A DNA stretch of 64,000 nt from Sphaerulina vaccinii (lineage: Eukaryota; Ascomycota; Dothideomycetes; Mycosphaerellales; Mycosphaerellaceae), in contig JAKUDP010000013.1 of assembly GCA_022570795.1 (NCBI GenBank), positions 434,001 to 498,000 on the forward strand. The letters run 5' to 3'. The notes under the pieces were generated by a model. That model was not told the origin of the DNA. It did no database searches and saw only the letters and a list, made by a program, of their open reading frames with translations. The number at the start of each line of letters is the position of its first letter. Position 1 is the stretch's first letter. Shown here in pieces: positions 23,664-33,113 of the stretch. A program made the position numbers and the translations under genes.

Positions 23664-24895
23664 TCATCGACTATATGCACGAGACTTCGCGAGGTTAGCT
23701 AGACTGGCTACAGTCAATGGATGTCGGTCGCCCAGGATTCTCTTTCGACCTTCCAACACTTTCAATTCCTGCTCTATAGCATCGTCCCACCATCCTAATT
23801 CCCGAAAAGCCCTTGCACGAAGGGACATGCTCGTCAAGGTTCCCGGAGGCCCCTCTATACTCGCGTTTTCAGAATCGTCATGAGTATCACGAGCCCACCT
23901 GCTTGGTAAATAAGCAGATCTCAGAAATCGTAGCAACCTGCGGATCCCCAGTTCCGTCTTCTCTGCGTCGATACATACTTGTAAGCTCGTCGTCAAGGTC
24001 CTGCTTGAACTGTCTCCACACGTGAATTGAGATGTTGCGTAGAGGATGTTCTCCCACTCTCCCTTTACGGGCCACGGTAGGTTCACCTTGCCTAGGAGAA
24101 TCATGGACCTCCGGGCACGGCTCATCACGGAGTCCGGGCTGATCATAATGCCATCAAATCGTTGGAGATTGAATGAGATGATCGGACCTTGTGTTCGAGG
24201 GAGCTCGTATTGGCTGTACTTGTGCTTGTATAATCTGCATAATGCCTTGCCATTGCGGTGCTTCAACGTCTGTAGCTGACTGTACAAACGTCGACTTAAG
24301 GTTGAGGTGTGAAGTGAAATGTAAGCCATCGCTTGTTTGCCATAAAGGCCTTCGAAGATGTTGAGGGCATGATCTGCGGCCAGGATGGAGTGATAAGGCA
24401 CTGAGCATTCTAGAATGACTGTGGCTTTATCTGTCGGCCACATGGTCCTGATTGCCGTTTCTTTCCGTACAGCCAAAGCACCAGTCTGGGGGAAGCCGAA
24501 AATCTTAGCCAGATCGAATGTTATAAAATCTGGAGAGCTTTGTGCGGACCAGAAGTCTGGATGGGCAGTTGTTGCGAGATCCGATGCATCAAACATGGTA
24601 TAGATGAGATCTGGGAAGGACTGGCGTATTCGGGTTGCCCTAGTGTCAAGATTAGTCGATAGTCGCTCACCGATTCAGGGCCATACCATCGTCTGGGTGC
24701 CCGACTTCCATCTACGATCGATTCGCCTCTCTGTATAAAGATACCCGCATCATTGCCGCGGTCGCCGTTCGAGATCCACGCCTCTACCTCAGGTTCACTG
24801 AAAAAGAATGTCTGCACCTCTGCCGAATTACATTTGATGAATATCGCAACGCTGGTATGGATATGATCACTCATCCATGCCAATTTCTTACCCAC
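23664..24895 (-). pseudogene. Remnant of a PLP-dependent class-V aminotransferase (Moco-sulfurase-like) joined to a TPR piece
   Basis: The upstream frame (24895 to about 24660) contains HIHTSVAIFI and later EVEAWISNG and GSRAPRRW. The downstream frame (24650-23664) contains DASDLATTAHPDF, then SPDFITFDLAKIFGFP, whose Lys is the PLP-binding lysine of this family, and a degenerate C-terminal lobe (FTCGDSSSRTL, IRRLLRFLRSAYL). The two frames do not join without a frame change near 24650; the only GT...AG there would give a 31-bp intron, which is too short. About 200 N-terminal residues usual for the family are missing, because the next gene ends only 117 bp away. In frame after the enzyme part is WWDDAIEQELKVLEGRKRIL followed by LTVASLANLA, a kinesin-light-chain-type TPR. 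I read this as a broken chimeric remnant at the repeat boundary. A functional short protein is unlikely. Confidence 0.65.
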
Positions 24896-25012
24896 CTGGT
24901 TTCATTGTGTCGTTCGACGGCGCAAATGTCGTGATCCACCCCGTGTTCGTGTCTTTTGAGATCGAATCTCTGCTTGGAGTTAACGATTCGAAACCGAAAA
25001 TAGTCGTCAGAC

Positions 25013-26003
25013 CTACTGCGAGCCTGTCCAGCCCAAGAGCCTGTTGGCGATGTCACTGGCATAAGAGGTAGTGCCGGAGCTCGTAATTTCCAAGTCACCG
25101 CTAGAGTCGATACTTCCAGAGTTATATGCTCTCGCGGTGCGGTACCAACGGGACACGTCTCTCCGTCCATCGTTTTCAAAGTATTGAAGTAGTCCGCCAC
25201 CTAAGCGAGTTCCCTCTGTATCATCTCGTATCATCTGAGCGACAGCTTTAGGTGAGCAAGGAACGTTAACATCAGAGTGCTTGAAACTTGGCGTGTTGAC
25301 TCCTACGTGGTTCCTGTTACAGCTTCCATTGCTAAGCTGCTCGTCAGTGATACACCCTGCTTGTCGTACTCGTCATGCTTACCCCGAATAGCTTTGCATC
25401 AAGCCGACATTGACAAAGTCTCCATTCTGAGTCGTCTTGGCACGAACACATCCCTGAGACTCTTGCATGACGATTGCCAAGATGAATCGACTGTCAAGCG
25501 AATTTGAAAGAGCAGACGACGTGATAGCAGACTTCAGTGAGGCACACTCGGAAGGAGAGTTGTTCTCCAGATTCTCGTTGTTGCGACAAGACGACTGGAT
25601 CCCAGGAAGGTTCACTCCAAACCTGGCAACTGGTGAGTGTTAACTCCCTTTGCCAGTGTCCACCCACTTACAGCTCATCGAACGACACCCACGCCTCAAA
25701 ACCTGGCCAGCCTTGTTGGACCGTGCCGTCTCCGGCGTACTTGACATATTCTCGTCTTCCGTGAGCACCAGCAGAGATGAAGGACGTCTGCTCAGGCACA
25801 GCTGCCGACTGGCTAGATGCTGTGGAAATTGTTGTGGTGATCGCTGGCAGCGAGGAATTAGGATTCGTCGGGATCGAAAGTACGCCGTCTACACATTCAT
25901 ATGCCCCACGAAGGACCTCTTGCCAATAACTAGATGCACAGATGGCGACATGTCGGGTGTCTTGGCCTCCTCGGCATTGTCCTTCCTTGAAGCAAATCTC
26001 CAT
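25013..26003 (-). CDS. Lysozyme-like (transglycosylase-type) secreted protein, three exons
   Basis: Exons read as 26003-25672, 25622-25383 and 25286-25013, joined by introns of 49 and 96 bp with GTAAGT and GTAAGC donors; phases agree. Exon 1 ends with GREYVKYAGDGTVQQGW then FEAWVSFDEL. Exon 2 has SRFILAIVMQESQGCVRAKT, with a likely catalytic Glu in MQES, and GLMQSYSG. Exon 3 has AVAQMIRDDTEGT, then ARAYNSGSIDSSGDL and SDIANRLLGW. These are hallmarks of a fungal secreted family in the lysozyme-like fold that probably cleaves a cell-wall glycan; the substrate is unknown. The first in-frame ATG is 26003, but the frame stays open to 26120. No signal peptide is seen in this frame. A hydrophobic MSQLIFSLLHICC in another frame at 26055 may belong to an upstream exon, so the 5' end is uncertain. 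Confidence 0.8.
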
Positions 26004-26255
26004 TGGTGATTCTCGTGCAGCAGATGTGTAAGAGAGAAAATATGAGTTGAGACATGATTGCGAGTGTGCTGTCTGTGTTTCAATTGCTGCATCTCCTGAT
26101 GAGAACCGAAAAGGCACCAATTGTCCGTTTCTAGGGTGAAGGTGCCCGCAGAAGCGCCTTTGTCTTTGGCTGTTTCATTCGAATGTCAACGTTCGCAGGC
26201 ACTTTGGCCAGATCTCAAATCTTCTGCCACTGGCATTGAAGCTCTTGTGACTACT

Positions 26256-27182
26256 ATGATTCGGTCATGCTATCGCGCGAAAGGCTGGCTTATTGCGGTT
26301 GACCTCGCAAAAGTCAAGAGCTATCTCCAAGTTGCAACGAGGCCAAGAACCAAGCGACGTGTTGAAGCCACGAGAATAAGGCAACCAGCGCAAAAGAGAA
26401 CGGCTAGTATAGTCACGGATATGAATACAGCTCCGATCATGGACGAGATCCTGTATTGGCTCACGCCTGAAGATGTGGTCAATCTGAGACTTGTCTGCAA
26501 GGCTATGCTAACGGACCTGGAAATGCACAAGCATACGAACCTATTCAAGTACATTATTCCGAACAGACGATGGCTGATCAAAAAGATGATAGAAGGATAC
26601 AAGTTCACACTCATATGGAGAAGCACGATGAAGTTCCAACCCTCCCGTCTACGTCGACTGATCGGGGGCACTGGCTCGACAGTACATCAAGCATCCGAGA
26701 TCCGAGAAGTTTTCCTAGTTGTGACGCAAAATGGACAATTCATTGCGTGCTCAGCAGACTTCATCCCCCACCACCTCTTTATGGCTTCGAACAATGAGGA
26801 GACTACGGAGTCATGGTCCAAGGCTGGAAACTTGCAGTATAGGACTGTACGAACTACGAGGAATGGACAAACTTTCACCATTGTAATGCCGACATGTTTC
26901 AGGAAGCCAGCGATCAATATAACGATGCTCACAGATGTGATGAGCCTATCGTGTGTGAGAAGGACTGGCCATGGACGTAGAACAGATTTCGCCATTGCTT
27001 ATACCCACGCGAGCGAAGGGAAGACCACGGTCGTGGACCCGATGTGGCATAGGGGAAGGCCTGAGAATGGCAGTAAGGAGCCGCTGTTCACCATCAACAC
27101 TACCGATGACGATCACCGCGTCAGTGTAAGGTTACACTTCGATATATTTGCCGACGATCGACGATCTGTATCCCTTGAGTAG
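26256..27182 (+). CDS. F-box-like protein
   Basis: Single open frame of 308 codons from the ATG at 26256; a second ATG at 26421 starts just before the domain. The segment MDEILYWLTPEDVVNLRLVCKA fits an F-box-like helical motif, normally used to bind SKP1 and bring substrates to an SCF ubiquitin ligase. The rest (about 250 residues) has no repeats I recognise and is probably the substrate-binding part. It is divergent from the lysozyme-like gene, with starts about 250 bp apart. F-box families are large and fast-changing in filamentous fungi, so the substrate cannot be guessed. Confidence 0.65.
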   Translation: MIRSCYRAKGWLIAVDLAKVKSYLQVATRPRTKRRVEATRIRQPAQKRTASIVTDMNTAPIMDEILYWLTPEDVVNLRLVCKAMLTDLEMHKHTNLFKYIIPNRRWLIKKMIEGYKFTLIWRSTMKFQPSRLRRLIGGTGSTVHQASEIREVFLVVTQNGQFIACSADFIPHHLFMASNNEETTESWSKAGNLQYRTVRTTRNGQTFTIVMPTCFRKPAINITMLTDVMSLSCVRRTGHGRRTDFAIAYTHASEGKTTVVDPMWHRGRPENGSKEPLFTINTTDDDHRVSVRLHFDIFADDRRSVSLE

Positions 27183-27324
27183 GTAGAATACTTCGATTTG
27201 AGCTATCGCATCATATCCCGCTGCGATTCCGTGCTCGAAGGCAAACCAACCTGGCCGGGAAGAACTTCGTTTTCTGGTCCGCTTTGAGTCGGTAGACCAT
27301 AGGCATGTAAATTGAGTGGTTGCG

Positions 27325-27728
27325 AGGCGCTACCAAGTGAAGTTTACCGGCATTGTTCAACAGCCCCGGAAACAAGCGTAACTAGACAGAAAAAGCCAAG
27401 ACTGGCGCCCGAAACGCCTTCGCGGTGCGCTACTGCAAGGTAAAGTTTACCGGCATTGTTCAAAGGCCCCAGACGCAAGCGGAACTAGACAGAAAGAGCC
27501 AGGACTGCCGCCCAAAATTGCAAGTAAAGTTTACCGGCATTGTTCAAGGGCCCCAGAAGCAAGCGGAACTAGACAGAAAAAGCCAAGACTGGCGCCCGAA
27601 ACGCCTCCGCGGTGCGCTACTGCAAAGTAAAGTTTACCGGCAGTGTTCAACGGCCCCGGAAACAAGCGTGACTAGACAGAAAAAGCCAAGACTGCTGCCC
27701 GAAACACCTCCGCGATGCGGCTATTGCT
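27325..27728 (+). repeat. Minisatellite, four copies of a 103-bp unit
   Basis: The core AGTTTACCGGCATTGTTCAA (position 14 is C in copies 1-3) starts at 27341, 27444, 27528 and 27631. Spacing is 103, 84 and 103 bp, so the second unit lacks 19 bp. Each unit continues with GGCCCC, AAGCG...ACTAGACAGAAA and CGCGGTGCGCTACTGC. Copies differ by scattered substitutions and are not RIP-mutated. The open frame running through it is a by-product of the repeat. The stretch 27730-28260 next to it holds no gene I can see. Confidence 0.9.
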
Positions 27729-28355
27729 AGGATAGTATTTCGAGTAGTGCTACCTGTACTGGAAGGCTGGACAACCTCTACGTCAAGCTGTCTACACGCC
27801 TGAGCTCGTTGACCCTGTACTCGAGACCATACTAATTACGCCCGTTTCGAAGCCCCGATGCATTGTTGTTGACAACAGACCATGTTGACTTTAGGGACAG
27901 ACCGTGAATCATTGTGCCTTGAATTTATTGAATAATGTGCAGTACCGAACATTTCATTGGACTGTCGGAACGTTCGGGGGCATATGGCTTGGGTCTTCAC
28001 ATATCCTTGGATACAGAGGAACCGCTCTATAGAGCAGCAGGGTTTGCCGCCGCGAACAGCGGCAACACAGGCAGCGCTATGGTTCCTTGCATTAAATCTA
28101 GACCTCGCTTAAAGTTATAGTAATCTACAAGGTTGTGATCGCATCGATGCCGAAGTGGCGTGTTCAGCGGGAAGGCAGGGATTGAGCGGAGGTTGAATCA
28201 GAGTTTAGATACAAGACAGACGCTATGGAGAAACTCTTAACTATGCCTTATACCACCAGCGTGTTTTCAGACGGTCTTTGAATTGGTTATTGAATGCTGT
28301 GGCCATGAGTCGGTCCCACTTAGACACTGCATCGCCAACTCCAGGTACCGTTTGC

Positions 28356-28739
28356 CTAGTCGAATGCGACCTTCATGGAGCGATGCATGATGGGTGTTAG
28401 ATTGGATTGGAATGGGCCTCGATGGCCACAGACGTTTTCTGCCGTCCCTGGTCGGTCTGAGAGAGGTACCGGTAGCCCAACGAAGGTCCAATTTGTTACG
28501 ACAAGGTGAGGAGTGATATTATTGATCGATGTATAGGCCAAGACAGGAGGCTGCTGTTGCGACGCGCAGCTGGTCTGACCGGCAAGCGTCGTCGCCTCGC
28601 TGGTAGGAGCCGTGGGTTTCGATCCCCCAGAATGATTGTAGGACATTGCTTTTGTAGTTTGAGCGGATGCACTCTTCTGCTGCATAGTGCTCTGCTGCTG
28701 TGGTGAGCCCGGAGAGTCGATATCCCAGTTGTAAGGCAT
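28356..28739 (-). CDS. Hypothetical Ser/Thr/Gln-rich protein
   Basis: Frame of 127 codons from an ATG at 28739, beginning MPYNWDIDSPGSPQQQ and rich in Ser, Thr, Gln and Ala over its first 75 residues, as in disordered fungal proteins. After TPHLV a possible donor (GTAACA) occurs, and the rest reads less like coding sequence, so the true 3' end may be an unseen exon. No homology is recognised. It may be a chance frame. Confidence 0.25.
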   Translation of the reverse strand: MPYNWDIDSPGSPQQQSTMQQKSASAQTTKAMSYNHSGGSKPTAPTSEATTLAGQTSCASQQQPPVLAYTSINNITPHLVVTNWTFVGLPVPLSDRPGTAENVCGHRGPFQSNLTPIMHRSMKVAFD

Positions 28740-28930
28740 CTCTGTCCGTGCTGTTTGAAGCGCTAGTTGACGGTTCTAGTGACACAAGTTATACAGCATT
28801 CTCTGCGGAAGAGGCACTATCAACCCAGAATGGATGTCCGAACTGTATCCGTTTCGGCATTTTGCTGCTCATTCTGGCATTTTTGCAAGATTGCAACCAA
28901 CGCGTGCACCTCCGCTTTTCGTGCTTTCCC

Positions 28931-29075
28931 CTACGGCTTTTCGAGCACGGCTTTTCGAGTTTCCCTACGGCTTTTCCCTCACGTCCAGCTTCGTACGGCC
29001 TTTCATTATCCTACGGCTTTTCGAGCACGTCCAGCTTCGTACGGCTTCCATCACCCTACGGCTTTTCGACAGCCG
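28931..29075 (+). repeat. Degenerate minisatellite with a CTACGGCTTTTCGAG unit
   Basis: CTACGGCTTTT recurs at 28931, 28965, 29011 and 29056, and the last two intervals are 46 and 45 bp. The longer unit also contains CACGTCCAGCTTCGTACGGC. A partial copy (CACGGCTTTTCGAG) lies between the first two. It is a separate family from the 27.3-kb repeat. Confidence 0.8.
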
Positions 29076-29084
29076 TACGCAGCC

Positions 29085-29366
29085 ATGATGCTTCCAATGT
29101 CTGTACTTCTTCCTGAAGCGCACGACAGAGCAGTCCTCGAGAGGAGTGCAGCGTATCTACAAACTGAACTAGCAATCGCCCAAAGACGATACCGGCTATT
29201 AGAGGATGATTACAATCATCTCAAGGAGCATATCGACATGTGTGAGAAGCGATGCCTTGTTCTGGCAGAACAACTCCGATATGCGGATCAATTATGCAGA
29301 TTACAGCAGTTTCAGAGGGAGAGAGTCGCTTTACACTGTTCTGAGATATGGGCCGCTTGGCTCTGA
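29085..29366 (+). CDS. Hypothetical coiled-coil protein
   Basis: A 93-codon frame from ATG 29085. Residues about 15-85 (AYLQTELAIAQRRYRLLEDD, then EHIDMCEKRCLVLAEQLRYA and LQQFQRERV) are heptad-like and would form a coiled coil. The frame stays open upstream through the minisatellite, but that part has repeat-driven composition, so I start after it. No homolog is recognised. It could be the last exon of a larger gene. Confidence 0.35.
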   Translation: MMLPMSVLLPEAHDRAVLERSAAYLQTELAIAQRRYRLLEDDYNHLKEHIDMCEKRCLVLAEQLRYADQLCRLQQFQRERVALHCSEIWAAWL

Positions 29367-29372
29367 CTCCAT

Positions 29373-29660
29373 TCATTGATCACAGTGGATCCGGTCGATA
29401 TTGTAGGGTCTTGGCCCGACCGTGCAGATCTTTGAGGCACATACATAGCTCTGAACATCTTCTACGGCCACCATTGCCGCTGCCCACGTTCCATTTCTGC
29501 TGTCACTATCATCGACCTCTTGGGCTGCCATGACGAGATCACTGTCCTCCCCTTCTTGCGGTCCCAAGTAAGCTACGATTGCTGTAAGCACAGCGTGAAT
29601 ATGCCTGATAGTTTCGATCATCTGGCGTTCGTTAGCGCGAAAGTTCTGTAACACTGGCAA
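29373..29660 (-). CDS. Hypothetical small acidic protein
   Basis: A frame of up to 95 codons ending at 29373, with MIETIRHIHAVLTAIVAYLG followed by an acidic part (GEDSDLVMAAQEVDDSDSR). Amino-acid use is like that of real proteins, but the start is not clear (first ATG-like codons are internal) and no relative is recognised. The end lies 7 bp from the coiled-coil frame on the other strand. Confidence 0.25.
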   Translation of the reverse strand: MPVLQNFRANERQMIETIRHIHAVLTAIVAYLGPQEGEDSDLVMAAQEVDDSDSRNGTWAAAMVAVEDVQSYVCASKICTVGPRPYNIDRIHCDQ

Positions 29661-30640
29661 GCTTTGGGGAAGACCTTGTCATGATTCATCGAGCTCTCTC
29701 GCACAACGCTGTTGCTGATGATCTCTCGATCCATCATGTCTTTGTAGTTTTGCGGAGAACGCTGTGGCCGTGCTTTTCGGCATCGCGGTCTCAAAGAAGT
29801 AGTTCTCGGGCCGCTAGCCCACATCCCTGGCCCGATTAGGCAGCCCTGCTGCATTTTACTCCAATCACCTGATAGCTTCTTCCAAAGTCACCTGCCCAAC
29901 TCAATCGACTGTGCCGCAGACTTTAGGTATCTCTCGTAAGCCTCGCCCCCTCGTAGATAGGGTGCTGGCCTGTGGTCCTTACCGGCTGATATGGTAAGTA
30001 CTCGAGTCTTGTAGTTCGCTTGCTTTTGCGGACTACTTCTCGAACCTGGTCTCGTATGCAGCCATGGGATGAGACTATCACAGTCAGTACGCTGCAAACC
30101 TCAGCCGGATACAGGGCTCACCAAATACTACGATCTCTCCGAGGCGTTTTGGAGTTCATCACTAACATGTGAGTCGATCTTCAACGTTCCACAGTGATAC
30201 TGTAGACAACATGTGGACACGTGCGTGCTTTGCCACGAGTTTCGCGACTCCCCAAGGCTGTTCGCTTTCTGTTCTAAAGGTCAGGCATTTGCATCTGCGC
30301 TGAAGTCTGCAATGGTTCTTCGCAATCGACACGTCGAGTCATATACCTTCAAGCAAAGCACTCCACGTATCATCGAGATCCCGCTCTATCTTCACGCCTG
30401 CCGCAGCCTGATATACCGTACGTGGGCAGGACGGAGTCTTCCAGTACGCAATGGTCCTTCAAGCTATACCAGACGGTCTCCAGGAGGAATCACGAAACCG
30501 CAGCGGGTACAGATCAAGCAGACACCGCCTCTAGAACACCAAGCTCGAGTCGACTACGGCGAGCTGCATGGCGACAGCTATTGCGCACCAGACCCCTTTC
30601 TCCAAGAGATACATGCTAATCTTTGACTTTCCATTTTCAG
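29661..30640. other. No gene recognised
   Basis: Short overlapping frames on both strands, none with a domain or a splice-consistent extension. It carries the last 3' non-coding bases before the P450 fragment. The upstream exons expected for that P450 are not here. Confidence 0.4.
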
Positions 30641-31055
30641 GCTATGCAGCATGGACTATCGCTTCAACTCCTTCTATACCGACGACGAGCACCCTTTCAT
30701 CGCGTCGATGGTATCATTTCTCAAGTACGCGGACGTGCGAGCGAAAAGACCTTCCTGGATGCGTTCCTTCTATAGCTCGGATGAGACCAAGTGGAAATCT
30801 GATATCGCATATATACGAAATCTCAGTGCCGAGCTTGTGCAAGAGCGCCACGACAATCCTAAAGATTCCAAGGACCTTTTGAATGCTATAATTAAAGGCA
30901 GGGACCCCAAGACAGGCAACTCGCTTCCGGCTAAGTCTATCGTCGACAACATGATCACATTCCTGATTGCAGGACACGAGACAACATCTAGAATGCTCTC
31001 ATACTATTTCTACTGTCTGCTGAGGAACCCAGATACCTACCTCAGTAATATATAG
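30640..31055 (+). pseudogene. Fragment of a CYP505-type fatty-acid hydroxylase P450
   Basis: From about 30642, after a TTTTCAG that was probably a 3' splice site, the frame reads LCSMDYRFNSFYTDDEHPF, then KDLLNAIIKGRDPKTG and the I-helix MITFLIAGHETTSRMLSYYF with the oxygen-binding AGHETT. It stops at NPDTYLSNI. This matches the middle of CYP505 / P450-foxy self-sufficient enzymes that hydroxylate fatty acids. The N-terminal about 230 residues, the haem-binding Cys region and the whole reductase domain are absent on both sides. It is a fragment, so no activity is expected. Preserved residues suggest fairly recent loss. Confidence 0.85.
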
Positions 31056-31228
31056 GTAGTTCTTTGGAATGTCAGGAAGCTCTTCAGGCCGATAACACTA
31101 CTTATTAACGTTGCGACAAGACCCACTTGTACACATGTTCGCTGCCCTTAAGTCGGCCAGCGGATTGCCAAGGTTTGTCTCTTCTGCAATGAAGGCAGCT
31201 CCGTCGTTACGCAGTTGATCAGAAGGCT

Positions 31229-31414
31229 TCAATTTGCTGACTTTAGGGGCAGAAGGTGATAAGCTCTTTGCGACAGTCTTGAAGTCACAGTCAATCCGGA
31301 TCTTAGCTGCTCGACAGCCTCCCTATGCGCCGGCAACTCCTTCGATATAGCCCTCTTCGAGCGCGGTTTTCGACATTCCGGCGGTGGCGCGACAGCGCCC
31401 TTCTTCGGCGGCAT
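31229..31414 (-). CDS. Hypothetical 61-residue basic peptide
   Basis: Begins MPPKKGAVAPPP, a common opening for nuclear basic proteins, and continues with Arg/Lys-rich helices. There is no domain and no clear relative. It lies among pseudogene fragments and may be a leftover first exon. Confidence 0.2.
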   Translation of the reverse strand: MPPKKGAVAPPPECRKPRSKRAISKELPAHREAVEQLRSGLTVTSRLSQRAYHLLPLKSAN

Positions 31415-31556
31415 TTTGGCTCTACAATCGATATAGAGGCGGAAGAGACTGGCAGCGGCCACTATATAGGCCATTTCAGGCGGGAGAACGACCACAAGGC
31501 CCATAAAAGCGGTGTAATACAATATAAGGACTACATGGGAAGGCTGGAGGAGCCTC

Positions 31557-31811
31557 CTAGTTAAAAAGTATGAGAGGTTCTCCGCACGTGCAGCAGCCTC
31601 CCAATTCGAACCGTAACAGGTTGCTCCTTATGCTGAATTGGTTCCAAGAAACAAGGTTGACTCCAAGATTAGGTACAAAAAGCACCTTTGCTAAAAGAAC
31701 TTTTCTTCCTGTCCTTCCTGTCATCCATGCTGACCCTTTATGTGTAGCATGAAGGTATCTACCTCCCACTTTCACCCATAGGAGTAGCAGGATGTTTCTC
31801 CTTAATCTCAC
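31557..31811 (-). pseudogene. Copia protease-region fragment, not RIP-mutated
   Basis: The minus-strand frame reads VGGRYLHATHKGSAWMTG then KVLFVPNLGVNLVS, typical of the stretch after the aspartic-protease motif in Copia polyproteins. Only about 85 codons remain. Unlike the copies before 23 kb, it has normal base composition and an open frame. It belongs to a different Copia family or escaped RIP because it was short and single-copy. Confidence 0.75.
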
Positions 31812-31917
31812 TTAACCTTGAGAACGCATGCGTCTGGGTTTTCGTGGCACTTGCAAATGCACCATCTGCAAACGTTCTAAGACTAGTTAGCGCGAAACAA
31901 TTCGTCGTTTCTCTGGC

Positions 31918-32289
31918 CTAACCTACATTCCAGGTTACAGCACTAAACGCGAGGTTCCCCAAACAAAACGGCAGACTATACTCCGTAATACAAGTTAAGA
32001 AAGTAAAAAGTGCTTGAGCGCCACATTGTTCGACTCTCCCCCAGCCGCAGCAGAGCTTGGGAACGTTGCCGTCTTCTGTCGCTACAGGATCTTTAGTAGT
32101 ATCTCGCAAGCTGACGTCCGATGGATATGTTTCGTGGACAGGCGAGTCGGTAGCATCTCGCAAGCTGATGTCCGATGGATATGTTTCGTGGACAGGCGAG
32201 TTGGCAACATCTAACAAGCCAATTCCTGGTGAAGGCATTCCGTAGGTAGGAAGTAGTGGTAGTACTGTTAAAAGAAGTATAGAGCGCAT
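31918..32289 (-). CDS. Small secreted cysteine-containing protein with an 18-residue repeat (candidate effector)
   Basis: The frame from the ATG at 32289 gives 123 residues. MRSILLLTVLPLLPTYG is a convincing signal peptide. Residues about 30-65 hold two tandem copies of an 18-residue unit (SPVHETYPSDISLRDATD). The C-terminal half has KLCCGWGRVEQCG, then FLTCITEYSLPFCLGN: five cysteines in 25 residues. Size, secretion signal and setting among repeats fit fungal effector-like proteins, but no known family is recognised and a role in infection is only an inference. The frame stays open upstream to 32400; I chose the ATG that begins the signal peptide. Confidence 0.6.
   Translation of the reverse strand: MRSILLLTVLPLLPTYGMPSPGIGLLDVANSPVHETYPSDISLRDATDSPVHETYPSDVSLRDTTKDPVATEDGNVPKLCCGWGRVEQCGAQALFTFLTCITEYSLPFCLGNLAFSAVTWNVG
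32102..32209 (-). repeat. 54-bp tandem duplication inside the secreted protein gene
   Basis: TCTCGCAAGCTGACGTCCGA at 32102 recurs as TCTCGCAAGCTGATGTCCGA at 32156. The period is 54 bp (18 codons), and the copies are nearly identical. Confidence 0.9.
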
Positions 32290-32993
32290 GGTGTGTTCTG
32301 ACCCGTGTATGTTCTGGTTGAAGGTAAGTATAGTACGGAATTTAGAAGGATAGACTGAAGTCTGCCTTTTTAACCTCTCTCGACGGTACAAACAGAGCAA
32401 TTATATTATCCTAATTAGGAGAATCGCCGACTATATACAAATTCCTTTCGAAGATTGATAGACCGACAGTTCCCTAGTATAAGGAATTACCCGCGGCTAA
32501 GCGAGGATTTAGAGTATATTTGCAAGCTTCCCCACATTCTCCGCTTTCTTCATCTATAGAGAAGGACCTTCTATCTTAACTACCGATAGTACGTACAACG
32601 TTGTATAGCCCCTACGTACGGAGAATCTACCCTGCTATATTATATTCTATTAGTATACCCTGTAGAAAAAGGGGCTACCCCGCCGGAGAGCGATTGACCT
32701 ATGGTGTCCAAATCCGGGATGCCTGCCGAACTTTTTGGTTCGATACCTGCCGCCCTTGAGAGTATCTTTCAGGCGGGCCAGCAAGAGATGCAGAGCAGAA
32801 CGGGTAGTTTTGACGACTAAGAACTGCTGGTGTGAGATAGGCATTTCGACCCTTTATCTTTGGACGTTACTGCTATCCATTCATTTCCTTGCTTTAGCGC
32901 TGGCATATGGACTCAATTTTGGCCTGACTTCTACAGCAGCGCCTAACAACATCGTGCTTCGCTTTCAGAACTTCCAGACCAAACCCGGACGCG
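32290..32993. other. No gene recognised; partly AT-rich
   Basis: 32400-32660 is AT-rich with runs such as CTATATTATATTCTATTAG and is probably an old RIP-touched insert. The remainder has short frames only. It contains the promoter side of the secreted-protein gene. Confidence 0.4.
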
Positions 32994-33113
32994 ATGACTC
33001 CTAGCTTTCGCATCGAAGACGTGCCCGGCAAGGGCGTTGGCGTTGTAGCAACGCAGACCATCCCAACAGGAACTTTGATCTCCTCGGAAACTCCGATTAT
33101 TATCGTTCCTTAA
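32994..33113 (+). pseudogene. N-terminal remnant of a SET-domain protein
   Basis: A 39-codon frame from an ATG: RIEDVPGKGVGVVATQTIPT then GTLISSETPIIIV and a stop. The pattern 'GKGxGxxAxxxIxxGxxIxxExP' is the opening of SET domains of the SMYD-like fungal type (probable lysine methyltransferases). The catalytic NHSC and YxF parts are not found downstream in any frame, so this is a truncated remnant. Confidence 0.65.

Noticed and set aside
24650..24680. A 31-bp intron (GTGAGCGACT...ACTAG) to rescue the aminotransferase frame
   Set aside because: It is shorter than any intron used in the window (45 bp or more) and would leave no room for branch site and acceptor. A frameshift in a remnant is simpler.
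27425..27730. 101-codon open frame with repeated VKFTGIV and AELDRKSQD units
   Set aside because: It is produced by the 103-bp minisatellite. The missing 19 bp in one unit shifts the later part, and there is no gene context.
28767..29084. Upstream extension of the coiled-coil frame through the second minisatellite
   Set aside because: Residue composition (FRAFPYGFS...) follows the DNA repeat, other frames are equally open, and a better ATG lies at 29085.
30213..30626. 137-codon plus-strand frame before the CYP505 fragment as its N-terminal exon
   Set aside because: None of the CYP505 N-terminal blocks (substrate-binding or helix C motifs) is present, and the frame does not join to LCSMDYRF.
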